Source: Nocardioides terrae (GTDB taxonomy: Bacteria; Actinomycetota; Actinomycetes; Propionibacteriales; Nocardioidaceae). From it: DNA of 48,538 bases. The stretch lies in the NCBI RefSeq assembly GCF_900112345.1, contig NZ_FOLB01000016.1:1-48538 (forward strand), in the 5' to 3' direction. Both the position numbers and the translations under genes were made by a program. The stretch's first letter is position 1. Every line of letters begins with the position of its first letter. The notes beneath the pieces were generated by a model. The model worked only from the letters and a program-made list of their open reading frames with translations, did no database searches and had not been told where the DNA came from. This document shows positions 12,870 to 22,845 of the stretch, piece after piece.

Positions 12870-15308
12870 GTGAGCCCCCATCTCTCTCTCCAGCGCACCG
12901 AGGCGGAGGCCCGCCGCGCACTCCTCGACATCACATCCTACGACGTCACCCTCGACCTCGCCGCGGACGACGTGACCTTCCGCTCCGTGACCCGGATCCG
13001 CTTCACCAGCCAGGGCGGCGCCACGTTCGCCGACCTCAAGCCGGTGGCGGTCGCCTCCCTCCACCTCAACGGCGACCCCCTCGACGTCGACCTCGTCGAC
13101 CGTGGCCGGCTCCCGCTTCAGACCGTCGCCGGCGAGAACGAGCTGGTCGTGGACGCGACGATGCGCTTCCGCAACGACGGCGAGGGGCTGCACCGCAGCG
13201 TCGACCCGGCCGACGGCCGGCCCTACGTCTACGGCATGTCCTTCATGGACGCCGCTCCGTCGGTGTTCGCCTGCTTCGACCAGCCTGACCTGAAGGCGCC
13301 GTACACCCTGCATGTCACCGCGCCGACCGACTGGCGCGTCTTCGCCAACGCGGCGGGCGAGCAGGTCTCGCCCGGGCATTGGGAGTTCGAGGAGTCGGCT
13401 CCCCTGTCGACGTACTTCGTCACCGTCGTCGCCGGGCCCTATCACCTCGTCGAGGACTCCCACGACGGGATCCCGCTCGGCCTCTCCTCGCGCGCCAGCA
13501 TCGCCGACGACCTCGATCGCGACGCCGACGAGATCTTCACCGTCACGAAGGCGTCCTTCGACGAGCTCCACCGGCTCTTCGGGATCCGCTACCCGTTCGG
13601 GAAGTACCACCAGGCGTTCGTGCCCGAGTTCAACGCCGGCGCGATGGAGAACCCCGGCTGCGTGACGTTCCGCGACCCGCTGATCTTCACCTCCCGCGTG
13701 ACGCGTGGCGTGCGGATCCAGCGCGCGACGACCATCGCCCACGAGATGGCGCACCAGTGGTTCGGCAACCTCGTGACGCCGGTCTGGTGGGACGACCTCT
13801 GGCTCAACGAGTCGTTCGCGGAGTACCTCGGCAACCGGGTCACCGCCGACGTGACCGAGTACTCCGACACCTGGGCCGACATGTCCTACGCGCGCCGTCA
13901 GTGGGGCATGGTCGCCGACCAGGGCCCGTCGACGCACCCGGTCGCGGGCAACGGCGCGACGGACGCGGTCTCGGCGCTGCAGGACTTCGACGGCATCTCC
14001 TACACCAAGGGCTCGGCGATCCTGCGCCAGCTCAACTCCGCCCTCGGCGACGACGTCTTCTTCGGCGGCGTGATCGACCACTTCGACCGGCACCGGTTCG
14101 GCAACGCCACGCTGCACGACCTGCTCGGGTCGTGGGAGCGGGCCGGCGCGGGCGACCTCGACGGCTTCGCACGGGAGTGGCTGCTCACCGCCGGCCCGGA
14201 CCGCATCGAGCTCGACCGCGACGCAGGCGTGCTGCGCCGCACTCCCCCGGCCGGCCACGAGGCCGACCGCTCGCACAGCTTCCGGGTCGCCGTCGCCAGC
14301 GACGGCGGCTGGCGGACGGAGACGGTCCAGGTCGACGGGCCGGAGACGGCGTACGCACCGGAGGGCGACGCCGTGCTGCTCGACCCGTACGACGACACGT
14401 GGGCCGTCACCCTGCCCGACTCGGCGACCGTCGCGGCGCTGCCCGACCTGCTGCCCGCGATCGACGACCAGCACCTGCGCGCGGGCGTCTGGAACGGCCT
14501 GCGCAACGCCTTCAACAATGCGGCCGTCTCCCCCGCCGACATCGTGGACATCGCGGTCGCCAGCTTCCCCGTCGAGGACACCGAGGACCACCCCCGCCGG
14601 ACGCGGGCCTGGCTCTACGGGCGGGTGCTCCCCCTGGCGCCCGCGGGCTCGACCGACCGGCTGCACGAGGCGGTGCTCGGCCGGCTCGCGACGCTCGAGA
14701 CGGGATCGGAGTGGCAGCTCGCCGGCTTCCGCGCCGCCATCACCACCTCGACCGACACGGCCGAGCTGCGCGGCTGGCTGACCGCTCCCCCGGCCGGCAT
14801 CGACGTGGACCGCGACGTGCGCTGGCGGGTGCTCGCGCGCCTGGCCGCTCTCGGCGCGGCGGACGCGGACGAGCTGCAGGCCGCCTTCGACGCCGACCCG
14901 GCTGCCGACGCGCGCGTGGAGCTGACCCGGGCGCTCTGCTCGCGGCCGGACCCCGAGGCCAAGGAGTGGGCCTGGTCGATCTTCACCGGTCAGACCGACC
15001 GGCCGAACTACGAGGTCCTCGCCGCCGGCGCCGGCCTGTGGCGCGGTGGCCAGGAGGCCCTCACCGAGCCGTACGTCGACCGCTACTTCGCCGAGCTGCC
15101 CGGCACCGCCAAAGTGCGCAGCGGATGGGTGCTCGCCGACGCGGCCGAGGCGTTCTTCCCGGCGACCTCGATCTCCCGCACCACGCTCGACAAGGCGCTC
15201 ACCCTCGCCGAGGACCCCGACCTCGCCGGGCCGCTGCGTCGCCGGCTGACCGACGCTGCCGACCAGCTGCGGCGGCAGCTCGCGGTCAAGGCGGCGTTCC
15301 CCGGCTGA
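12870..15308 (+). CDS. pepN: Aminopeptidase N (M1 family)
   Basis: A cytosolic zinc aminopeptidase trimming N-terminal residues from peptides. The 812-residue length fits actinobacterial PepN. Substrate-binding GAMEN lies near residues 257-261, the zinc motif HEMAH near 291-295 and the third ligand Glu in NESFAEYLG near 314. A C-terminal ERAP1-like helical domain follows. GTG start. A long open frame on the opposite strand is a GC-driven shadow. Confidence 0.93.
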   Translation: MSPHLSLQRTEAEARRALLDITSYDVTLDLAADDVTFRSVTRIRFTSQGGATFADLKPVAVASLHLNGDPLDVDLVDRGRLPLQTVAGENELVVDATMRFRNDGEGLHRSVDPADGRPYVYGMSFMDAAPSVFACFDQPDLKAPYTLHVTAPTDWRVFANAAGEQVSPGHWEFEESAPLSTYFVTVVAGPYHLVEDSHDGIPLGLSSRASIADDLDRDADEIFTVTKASFDELHRLFGIRYPFGKYHQAFVPEFNAGAMENPGCVTFRDPLIFTSRVTRGVRIQRATTIAHEMAHQWFGNLVTPVWWDDLWLNESFAEYLGNRVTADVTEYSDTWADMSYARRQWGMVADQGPSTHPVAGNGATDAVSALQDFDGISYTKGSAILRQLNSALGDDVFFGGVIDHFDRHRFGNATLHDLLGSWERAGAGDLDGFAREWLLTAGPDRIELDRDAGVLRRTPPAGHEADRSHSFRVAVASDGGWRTETVQVDGPETAYAPEGDAVLLDPYDDTWAVTLPDSATVAALPDLLPAIDDQHLRAGVWNGLRNAFNNAAVSPADIVDIAVASFPVEDTEDHPRRTRAWLYGRVLPLAPAGSTDRLHEAVLGRLATLETGSEWQLAGFRAAITTSTDTAELRGWLTAPPAGIDVDRDVRWRVLARLAALGAADADELQAAFDADPAADARVELTRALCSRPDPEAKEWAWSIFTGQTDRPNYEVLAAGAGLWRGGQEALTEPYVDRYFAELPGTAKVRSGWVLADAAEAFFPATSISRTTLDKALTLAEDPDLAGPLRRRLTDAADQLRRQLAVKAAFPG

Positions 15309-15382
15309 CCCTGCACCGTCCTGAGGCCCGCCTGCGGCGTGTGCGGCGACCTCTGTCGGCGGTCGCTGATTGACTGTGGCAC

Positions 15383-16864
15383 ATGGAAACAGTGGGTCTG
15401 ATGTTGCTCGGTCTGGTGCTCGGTGCACTCCTCGGAGGCGCCGCGGCCTGGATCGTCGTGCAGCAGCGGACCCGCGTGGCGGCGGAGGCGCAGCGCTGCT
15501 CGGATGCCGAAACCGCCCGGGCCGCGCTCGAGACGGCCGTGCGGGACGCCGAGGAGCGTGCCGCCGAGCGCTCGGCGGTCGCCGAGGCCCGCGCCGCGGC
15601 TGCCGAGGAGCACACCCGATCCGTCCTCGCCGCGCGCCAGGACGCGATCGTCGCCCAGCTCCGGGAGCAGGCCGCGGCCGATCGCGCCGACGTGGAGCAG
15701 CGGCTCTCGGCCGCGCTCGCCGAGTCGGCCGCTCTGCGCGACGCACTCGAGGCCGCTCGCCTGCAGCACCGCGAGACCGTCGAGGCCCACCGCCGCGAGG
15801 AGGCCGAGCGACAGAAGGGCGAGGCCGGGCAGGCGCAGGTGCTCAAGACGCTGCAGCCGGTGCTCGAGCACCTGCGCGGGATGCAGACGAAGGTCGACTC
15901 GCTCGAGAAGGCGCGCGTCGAGCAGCACACCGAGCTCGCCGCCCAGATCCGGCACACGCAGCGCTCCGTCGAGGAGTCCCGCAAGGCGGCTGACACGCTC
16001 TCCTCGGTCCTGAAGAACAACGCCGTCCGGGGCGCCTGGGGCGAGACGCAGCTGCGCACCCTCGTCGAGACCGCCGGCCTGGTCAACCGCGTCGACTTCG
16101 ACCTGCAGCACTCCGTCGAGGCTGACTCCGGCGACCGCCGTCCCGACATGGTGATCAACCTGCCCGGCGGCAAGCAGATGGCGATCGACGCGAAGGTCCC
16201 CTACAACTCCTTCATGGACTCCCAGCGCGAGGGCCTCGAGCCCGAGACGCGGCAGCGGATGCTCGAGGACCACGCCAAGAAGGTGCGCGGCCACGTCGAC
16301 GTGCTGGCCCGCAAGGGCTACTGGACCGGCCTCTCGATCAGCCCCGAGTTCACGGTCGCCTTCATCCCCAACGAGCAGCTCCTCAACGCCGCGCTCGAGG
16401 TCGACCCGTCGCTGATGGAGCACGCCTTCCGCCAGGGCATCGTGCTGGCCACGCCGACCAACCTGTGGAGCATGCTCAAGACGGTCGCCTTCACCTGGAA
16501 GCAGGAGGCGCTCACCGAGGACGCGCAGGCGCTCTTCGAGATGGGCCAGGTGCTCTACCGCCGGATCGTGAAGCTGGCCGAGCACGTCGACAAGCTCGGC
16601 CGCTCGATACAGCGCAGCGTCAAGGACTACAACGCCTTCACCGGCTCGCTCGAGCGGTCGGTCCTCCCGGCCGCACGCAAGCTCAACGCCGCCGACCCGG
16701 GCTCCACCATCGCGACGCCGCACGAGATCGAGGAGGCCCCGCGCTCGCTCGCCGCCGGTGACTTCGCGGTGCTCGCCGACGTCGAGCGCCCCGAGATCGA
16801 CCTGGCCCTCGCCTTCGAGGAGACCGTCGAGGCCGAGGTCATCGACGAGGCCGACGCCGGTTGA
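15383..16864 (+). CDS. rmuC: DNA recombination protein RmuC
   Basis: 493 residues. An N-terminal membrane helix (LMLLGLVLGALLGGAAAWIV) is followed by a long alanine/glutamate-rich coiled coil to about 190, then the RmuC nuclease-like core (NNAVRGAWGETQL, RRPDMVINLPGGKQMAIDAK, ATPTNLWSMLKTVAFTWKQE). RmuC limits inversions and rearrangements at repeats. The ATG follows the pepN stop by 75 bp. Confidence 0.92.
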   Translation: METVGLMLLGLVLGALLGGAAAWIVVQQRTRVAAEAQRCSDAETARAALETAVRDAEERAAERSAVAEARAAAAEEHTRSVLAARQDAIVAQLREQAAADRADVEQRLSAALAESAALRDALEAARLQHRETVEAHRREEAERQKGEAGQAQVLKTLQPVLEHLRGMQTKVDSLEKARVEQHTELAAQIRHTQRSVEESRKAADTLSSVLKNNAVRGAWGETQLRTLVETAGLVNRVDFDLQHSVEADSGDRRPDMVINLPGGKQMAIDAKVPYNSFMDSQREGLEPETRQRMLEDHAKKVRGHVDVLARKGYWTGLSISPEFTVAFIPNEQLLNAALEVDPSLMEHAFRQGIVLATPTNLWSMLKTVAFTWKQEALTEDAQALFEMGQVLYRRIVKLAEHVDKLGRSIQRSVKDYNAFTGSLERSVLPAARKLNAADPGSTIATPHEIEEAPRSLAAGDFAVLADVERPEIDLALAFEETVEAEVIDEADAG

Positions 16865-16922
16865 GCCACACGCCCCGGCCGCCACATCCGCCTCCACCGA
16901 CGCCAAGAGGCGAGCCTCTCCG

Positions 16923-17579
16923 CTACTCCCGCAGATAGGTCGCCAGTCGAGCGGCCAGGTCCACGGAGGCATCGATCTCCTCACGACGGATGGAGACGCT
17001 CTCCACGTTGAGTCCGCACGGCACCCCGAGCCGACGGCAGTAGTCGATGAGCTCGACGGCGGTCGTCTGCGCCTGCTCGAGGGAGGCCGACAGCGGGTTG
17101 GCCGAGTGTCGGAGGTCGTTCTCGATCAGGTGCTCGTTCTCGCGGCGGCTGTGCCTCTCCGGGATCGCCACTCCACCGAGCAGAAGCTCCGGGTTGACCT
17201 CCGCGCGCAGCCGCTGGGCGTCGGCGAGGGACACGGGCGGCCTGGTGCTGCTGGAGGCCGAGCCGACCAGCACCGTCAACGTCCGGCGCGGATCCTGCTC
17301 GCTCAGCCACGTCCGCAGCTCTTCGCGCTGGTACTTGCCGACGGCGCGGTAGACGACGGCCGGGGTTCGCCAAGCCTCCAGGTGTTCCGTGCGGTACTCG
17401 GACGGATCGATGGTGGGGCTGAAGGGGAACGGACGCTCGACCGGGTTGCGGGATCTCTCGTCGTCGATGTCATACAGGACCAGTCCGTCGAGGTCGAGGA
17501 TCGACCACTGCGCACTCTTGTCGAAGGCGCCCGCTTGGGCCAGCCTGACAACATGGACCTTCTCGGGTACGTGTCCCAC
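16923..17579 (-). CDS. Methylenetetrahydrofolate reductase-like protein
   Basis: 218 residues with the features of the unusual actinobacterial MTHFR-type proteins: DLDGLVLYDIDDE, RPFPFSPTIDP, VYRAVGKYQREELRTWL, then the strand-loop GGVAIPERH with an EH pair shortly after. It is predicted to fold as an FAD-type TIM barrel in one-carbon metabolism; activity is unproven. The GTG start at 17579 lies inside the first codons of the divergent gene, so either start may be wrong. Confidence 0.7.
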   Translation of the reverse strand: MGHVPEKVHVVRLAQAGAFDKSAQWSILDLDGLVLYDIDDERSRNPVERPFPFSPTIDPSEYRTEHLEAWRTPAVVYRAVGKYQREELRTWLSEQDPRRTLTVLVGSASSSTRPPVSLADAQRLRAEVNPELLLGGVAIPERHSRRENEHLIENDLRHSANPLSASLEQAQTTAVELIDYCRRLGVPCGLNVESVSIRREEIDASVDLAARLATYLRE

Positions 17580-19211
17580 CAGCGCTCTGCGCGGGCCGCC
17601 GCGGCCGGACTCGCCGCCGTCGGCCTCGTCGCGTCCGTCACCCTCGCTCCCGGGGGCTCGCCTCCCGCCAGCGGCGCCGCGTCGACCGACCGGACGAACA
17701 CCCACCACGGCGTCTCGCGGTTGCCACTCGGCCCTGCCGGACTGCCCGAGACGCGCACGACCACGACGCTCGAGCGCGGGGTCACGTGGACCCACATCGA
17801 GCGGGGCGCTGTCAGTCCAGACGTGCGGTGGGTCGTGGAGCTCAGCATCCCCTCGTCCGACTCCAGCCCCGACCCGGACGCTCCCCCGCGCGCCGTGCAG
17901 GACCGGGCCGCAGCCGATGCCCTGGTGGCCCAGCTGACCGCCGCTGGCGTGTCGGCCCAGGTTCAGCCGGTCGAGCAGCCCGCCACCGCCGACGTGCCGG
18001 CGGGTGTGATCGGCTACCGCGTCCGCCTGACCGCGACCTACGCCGAGAAGACGCAGGCGGACGCCCAGGTCGCCGCCCTCCGCGGCCAGGGATTCACCTC
18101 GCGCAGCTGGTACGCCGGCTGGGACGGGGGTAACCGAGCCGGTGGTCACTGGTCACTGGAGGTCCTCACGATCGACCCACACCGGTTCCGCGGCGACCTG
18201 AGCGCCACCTACGGCCCCGACATCGAGAAGCGGGAGACGACGTCCGCCCTGGCGGCGTACGAGCATGCGACAGCTGCCGTGAACGCGGGGTTCTTCGTGC
18301 TCGACCCGGCCGCCGGCGCGGAGGGCGACCCTGCCGGCGCCGGGGTGTACGACGGCAGGCTGGCCTCCGAGCCGGTCGCAGGTCGCCCGGTGCTGGTGCT
18401 ACGTGACGACGCTCGCTCGACGGAGATCACCCGGCCGGTGTGGCGCGGCACGGCGCGTCTGGCGGGCGGCACGGCCGTGCTCGACGGCCTCGACCGCGTG
18501 CCGGGCCTGATCCGCAACTGCGGTGGCATCGGCGACTCCCCCACCGACCACCCGCTGCACGACACCACCTGCACCGATTCGGGAGAGCTCGTCGCCTTCG
18601 ACACCCAGTTCGGCGCGCGGACGCCCTCGGGCCCCGGACGAGAGGTGGTGACGGGTCGGCACGGGCGCGTGGTGGCGATCGCTGACTCACGCGGCACCGA
18701 GCTGAAGCCCGGCCAGCGCTCGGTCCAGGCCACCGGCGACCGGGTCCCCGAGCTCGCCGGCCTCACAGTCGGCGACCGGCTCGACCTCCGCACGCACCTG
18801 TACTCGAGGAGCGGGCAGCGGCTCGACCGACCCCGCGTCTCCGTCGTCAACGGCGGACCGCTGCTGCTCGCCCGCGGCCGCGAGCGGATCACGCAGGCCG
18901 CAGACGGGATGGTGCACCCGGGTGATCCGTCGTTCGCCTACGGGTGGGTGCTGCAGCGCAACCCCCGCACGTTCGCCGGCGTCGACCGCCGGGGCCGGAC
19001 CGTCCTCGTCACCGTCGACGGTCGCCAGCTCGACCAGGACGGCCTGTCGATCCCCGAGACGGCCGACGTCGCGCGGTCGCTCGGACTCGTCGACGCCATG
19101 AACCTCGATGGCGGCGGATCGACGGCGGCGGTCATCGACGGCAGCGTCGTCTCGCACCCCTCCGACGCGACCGGGGAGCGGCCGGTCGGGGACGCCATCG
19201 TCATCCGCTGA
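17553..19211 (+). CDS. Secreted phosphodiester glycosidase (NAGPA domain) with SPOR-like region
   Basis: About 552 residues. An Ala-rich export signal (RSARAAAAGLAAVGLVASVT) is followed by a region near 110-190 resembling two SPOR-like repeats (ADALVAQLTAAGVSAQVQPV; ADAQVAALRGQGFTSRSWYA). The C-terminal NAGPA-type domain ends with AMNLDGGGSTAAVIDG, the family signature. It likely acts on cell-surface glycans outside the cell. ATG 17553 or GTG 17571; the latter gives a cleaner signal peptide. Confidence 0.82.
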   Translation: MDLLGYVSHQRSARAAAAGLAAVGLVASVTLAPGGSPPASGAASTDRTNTHHGVSRLPLGPAGLPETRTTTTLERGVTWTHIERGAVSPDVRWVVELSIPSSDSSPDPDAPPRAVQDRAAADALVAQLTAAGVSAQVQPVEQPATADVPAGVIGYRVRLTATYAEKTQADAQVAALRGQGFTSRSWYAGWDGGNRAGGHWSLEVLTIDPHRFRGDLSATYGPDIEKRETTSALAAYEHATAAVNAGFFVLDPAAGAEGDPAGAGVYDGRLASEPVAGRPVLVLRDDARSTEITRPVWRGTARLAGGTAVLDGLDRVPGLIRNCGGIGDSPTDHPLHDTTCTDSGELVAFDTQFGARTPSGPGREVVTGRHGRVVAIADSRGTELKPGQRSVQATGDRVPELAGLTVGDRLDLRTHLYSRSGQRLDRPRVSVVNGGPLLLARGRERITQAADGMVHPGDPSFAYGWVLQRNPRTFAGVDRRGRTVLVTVDGRQLDQDGLSIPETADVARSLGLVDAMNLDGGGSTAAVIDGSVVSHPSDATGERPVGDAIVIR

Positions 19212-19397
19212 CCGAGCGATCACTCATGCCTGCTCCGTTCCCGTGGCGATCGTGAGCGTGCGTTCGTACGAGCACGATGGGCCATCCGGACGGACAGATG
19301 TCGTATTCGTCATCCGCTGTTCGTCGAACAGGTGAAGGACGGGCTTCCCCGGCCAGCGGCCCAGGACCCGTCACCGGAACGAACGAGGAGAGACCGC

Positions 19398-20588
19398 GTG
19401 GGCAACGTCAAGGTGTTGGTGTCGGGAGCGAGCATCGCGGGCCCTGCGCTCGCCCACTGGCTGCACCGACGAGGTGCCGAGGTGACCGTGGTCGAGCAGG
19501 CGCCGGGCCTGCGCCCCGGCGGGCAGGCCGTCGACGCGCGCGGCGTGGCCAAGGAGGTCATCCGACGGATGGGGCTCGACACCGCCGTGCGAGCCGCATG
19601 CACCGACACCGCCGGCGCCTACGTCGTCGATGCCGCCGGGAACGTCCTGGAGACCCACCGGGTCGAGGACCACGACGGAGACGGCTACATCTCCGAGATC
19701 GAGATCCTGCGTGGGGACCTGTCCCAGGTTCTCTACGACGACACCCGCGACGATGTCGAGTACGTCTTCGACGACCGGATCGCCGGGCTCACCCAGGATG
19801 CGACCGGGGTCGACGTCACGTTCGCCGGCGGGGACCGACGCCGCTTCGACCTGATGATCGGCGCCGACGGACTGCACTCGTCCCTGCGCGCGATGGTCTT
19901 CGGACCACGTGAGCGGTTCGTCCGCCACCTCGGGATGGTGCTGGCCTTCTACACCGTGCCCAACGAGTTCGGGCTCGAGGGTTGGATGCTCGACTACAAC
20001 GAAGCGGGGCGTACCGCCGGGTTGCGGCCTCTCCCGGACGCCAGCAAGGCGATCGCCATGCTCTCCTTCCCCGCGCCCGACTTCGACGTGGACCACCGCG
20101 ACCTCGGCGCACAGAAGCGGCTCCTGCGCGAGCAGATGGCCGGCTTCGGCTGGGAGACCGCTCGGATCCTCACGCACCTCGACGACGCCCCGGACTTCTA
20201 CCTCGACCAGGTCGCCCAGGTGGTGATGGACCGCTGGTCCAGCGGACGCGTGGGCCTCCTCGGAGACGCCGCGTTCAGCGCGTCGCCGATGTCCGGCGGC
20301 GGCACGGGCCTGGCACTCGTCGGTGCCTACCTGCTGGCCGGGGAGCTCGCCTCGGCGGACTGGGACCCGGTGGCCGGGTTCGCCGGCTACGAGGCGAAGA
20401 TGCGGTCGTACGTCGAGGCGAACCAGGAGATCGGACGACTGCACGTCGAGATGCTCGCCAGCACCGAACCCGAGCCGGTGGAGCCCGACATGGAGGCCCT
20501 CACCGACCTCATCGCCCGCGCGGTCGGCGGGCCCGAGCTTCCCGACTACGCAGGCGTCCCCGACCTCGCGGTGTCGTCGGGACGCTGA
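19398..20588 (+). CDS. FAD-dependent monooxygenase
   Basis: 396 residues of the PHBH-type flavoprotein fold. The Rossmann motif is VLVSGASIAGPALAHWLHRR with Glu in VVEQAPGLRPGG; the second FAD motif is GLLGDAAFSASPMSGGGTGL; the middle has the DG motif (LMIGADGLHSSLR). It hydroxylates or oxidises an unknown aromatic or polyketide-like substrate with NAD(P)H. The GTG at 19398 is chosen for the GAGGAG upstream. Its 3' end overlaps the convergent ligase gene by 43 bp. Confidence 0.88.
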   Translation: MGNVKVLVSGASIAGPALAHWLHRRGAEVTVVEQAPGLRPGGQAVDARGVAKEVIRRMGLDTAVRAACTDTAGAYVVDAAGNVLETHRVEDHDGDGYISEIEILRGDLSQVLYDDTRDDVEYVFDDRIAGLTQDATGVDVTFAGGDRRRFDLMIGADGLHSSLRAMVFGPRERFVRHLGMVLAFYTVPNEFGLEGWMLDYNEAGRTAGLRPLPDASKAIAMLSFPAPDFDVDHRDLGAQKRLLREQMAGFGWETARILTHLDDAPDFYLDQVAQVVMDRWSSGRVGLLGDAAFSASPMSGGGTGLALVGAYLLAGELASADWDPVAGFAGYEAKMRSYVEANQEIGRLHVEMLASTEPEPVEPDMEALTDLIARAVGGPELPDYAGVPDLAVSSGR

Positions 20589-21706
20589 CGACCGACCGTC
20601 CGCTCCCGCAGGTCCGCGACGACCTCGGCAAGACCACCGCCGGCGGCGAACGCCTCCCGCTGCCGGGTCGCACCCGTGCCACGAGCCGCGAGCGTCTCCA
20701 CGCCGCGGCGCACGAGCTCGGCGTCGCCGACGTCGGCGAGCGCCTCGGCGACCAGATCCGCCAGCTCCTGCGCCATCTCAGCGGCTGGCACGAGCTCGCG
20801 CGACACCGGTGACAGCAGCGAGTCCGCGAGCCCGAACCGGGCGGCTCTCCAGGCTGCGACCCGCAGCTCGTCCACGCGCCACACGTCCGGCGGCTCCCCC
20901 GCCCGCGCCGCGAAGTGCACGACGAGGGCGCGGGCCAGTGCGGCGATCACCATCGCGTCGTCGAGGTCGGTGCACACGTCGGCGACCCGGAACTCCACGG
21001 TCGGGTAGCGGTGCGACAACCGCACGTCGAGGTTGATGAGGCCCTCGTCGAGCGCCGCCCCACGGGCGACCATGTCCTTGGCCCGGGCGCGGTAGCCGTC
21101 GGCGTTCCCGAACGGCTCCGCCGGCCCGCTCGTCGGCCACATGTTCCACACCCGCGAGCGCCAGCTGGCATGGCCGGTGTCGGCCCCGTGCCAGAAGGGC
21201 GAGTTCGTGCTCATCGCGAGCAGGACCGGGACCCAGGGGCGGACCCGGTCGATGACCGCCACGCCCTCATCCGGGTCGGCCACCTCGACGTGCACGTGCA
21301 TCGCACACATGAGGGACAGATGAGCGGTCTCGCCGTAGTGCCGTTCGACGGCCGCGTACCGCTCCCCCGGCGAGACGTGGCGGTCGGTCGATGGCAGGGC
21401 GAGGACGGGCCCCGGGACGGCCAGGGGCGCGACCCCCATCGCTGCGCCCGCCTCGGCGATCCGGGCGCGTCCGCCGGCCAGCTCGCTGCGGACCTCACCG
21501 ATCTCGGCATGCGGCGTGGTGGCGACCTCCACCTGGGTGAGGAAGAACTCGTGCTTGAGCGACGCAGCACTCCCGGTGTCGCCGGCCCCCTGACAGGCCG
21601 CCAGCACCTCGCCCGCCACCGGCCGGAGCGCCCCGGTCGTCGCGTCGCTGAGGAGCAGCTCCTCCTCGACGCCGAGACGGCGGCGGGAGCCGTGAGGTCG
21701 GGACAC
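20546..21706 (-). CDS. YbdK-type carboxylate-amine ligase (glutamate-cysteine ligase 2)
   Basis: 386 residues starting close to GVEEELLLSD, the family hallmark, with HVHVEVADPD, STNSPFWHGADTGHASWRSR and TVEFRVADVCTD following. Members join the carboxylate of glutamate to an amine using ATP; the physiological product in this genus is not certain. GTG start. Convergent overlap with the monooxygenase. Confidence 0.88.
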   Translation of the reverse strand: MSRPHGSRRRLGVEEELLLSDATTGALRPVAGEVLAACQGAGDTGSAASLKHEFFLTQVEVATTPHAEIGEVRSELAGGRARIAEAGAAMGVAPLAVPGPVLALPSTDRHVSPGERYAAVERHYGETAHLSLMCAMHVHVEVADPDEGVAVIDRVRPWVPVLLAMSTNSPFWHGADTGHASWRSRVWNMWPTSGPAEPFGNADGYRARAKDMVARGAALDEGLINLDVRLSHRYPTVEFRVADVCTDLDDAMVIAALARALVVHFAARAGEPPDVWRVDELRVAAWRAARFGLADSLLSPVSRELVPAAEMAQELADLVAEALADVGDAELVRRGVETLAARGTGATRQREAFAAGGGLAEVVADLRERTVGRQRPDDTARSGTPA

Positions 21707-21716
21707 CTCGCCGATG

Positions 21717-22841
21717 CTAGCCGTCGGCGGGCAGCGGAGCGGCCGGAGTTCTGGCCACGACCGCCGCCGCCGCGACCAGGTCCCAGCCCGGCCGGAACTG
21801 GTTGCGTCTCGGGATCCGCGGACCGTGCTCGTCGTACAGGTCGAGGAGGCGTTTCACCGAGGCGATGACCTCGGCGTCGGGGTCGTCGTGCGGCACGCGA
21901 CAGGCATGGCGCGCGACATCGAGCCCGACACCCGGCTCGTCGCCGCGCTGCAGCGCCTCGAGCGAGGTGAGGAGGTTGGTCGAGATGACCTCGAGCAACG
22001 GGCTGAGCGGGCGAGCCTCACCGGCCGGGGCCGAGCCCAGGTCGAGGGGCTCGGCGGACTCCACGAGCCGGGCGAACTGTCCCCCGATGACGCCCACGAT
22101 CTGATCAGGGTCGAGTCCCGCCTGCCAGGCGCACCGGGCCGTGCTCATGGTGTGGGACAGCGGGGTGCTGTAGGGCAGGTCGCTGGCGTTGAGGATCCGA
22201 CCCGGCGGGACGAGACGGAAGAGGGCGAGCAGCTGGGCGGGCGTCCACCAAGCGGTGTCGAAGAACAGGTTGGGAGTCTCGTCTACGTGGCGCCAGAGCC
22301 AGCCGATGTCGGTCAGGGCGCAGTGCGCGAGCACCAGCCGGAGCCGGGGCCACCTCCTGCAGACCGCCAGCGCCTGGTGGCCGACCGAGCCGCCCTCAGG
22401 GCCGGCGTGGACGATCACGGGGAGCCTCTGGTCGTGGGCGATCTCGTAGATGTGCTCCAGGCCCGGGTCGTCGAGGTCGAACTCGTCGCTGGACAGGTGC
22501 AGCTTGAGGCCGCGGGCGCCGGCGGCGAGCCCCTCCTCGACGACGGCACGAGGGTCGTTCGGGGTCAGCCGCAGGAAGGCGACCAGCCGGTCCGGATGCT
22601 CGGACGCCGCCTCGAGACAGGCTCGGTTGGCCTCGCGATAGCCGTCATCGGGCTCCGCCAGCGGGAACACCGCGGCGCGGGCATCCACGGCGGCCAAGGC
22701 ATCGACGAGCTCGTCCAGCTGCGCCGTGAAGCCGCTGGGGTCGTGCTGGCCGATGTGCGTGTGTGCGTCGAAGATGTCGCGGCTCGGCAGGCCGTCGAGG
22801 ACGGCCTCGAGCCAGGGCTGCACCAGATGGTCGGCGTACAT
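21717..22841 (-). CDS. Amidohydrolase family protein
   Basis: 374 residues of the metal-dependent TIM-barrel hydrolases. DAHTHIGQHD near residue 25 gives the first metal ligands; KLHLSS, VIVHAGPEGG and LAHCALTD supply further metal-site candidates; NASDLPY is the usual aspartate region. The substrate is unknown. The ATG follows the zwf stop by 4 bp with GAGGGG as ribosome binding site, so the two are one operon. Confidence 0.85.
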   Translation of the reverse strand: MYADHLVQPWLEAVLDGLPSRDIFDAHTHIGQHDPSGFTAQLDELVDALAAVDARAAVFPLAEPDDGYREANRACLEAASEHPDRLVAFLRLTPNDPRAVVEEGLAAGARGLKLHLSSDEFDLDDPGLEHIYEIAHDQRLPVIVHAGPEGGSVGHQALAVCRRWPRLRLVLAHCALTDIGWLWRHVDETPNLFFDTAWWTPAQLLALFRLVPPGRILNASDLPYSTPLSHTMSTARCAWQAGLDPDQIVGVIGGQFARLVESAEPLDLGSAPAGEARPLSPLLEVISTNLLTSLEALQRGDEPGVGLDVARHACRVPHDDPDAEVIASVKRLLDLYDEHGPRIPRRNQFRPGWDLVAAAAVVARTPAAPLPADG

Positions 22842-22845
22842 CCCC

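Noticed and set aside
12813..15746. Very long open frame opposite pepN
   Set aside because: GC-rich shadow of pepN: composed of Arg/Gly/Val-rich sequence with no domain.
16758..17552. Extension upstream of the glycosidase gene
   Set aside because: It overlaps rmuC and the MTHFR-like gene and has no family similarity; the signal peptide marks the start.
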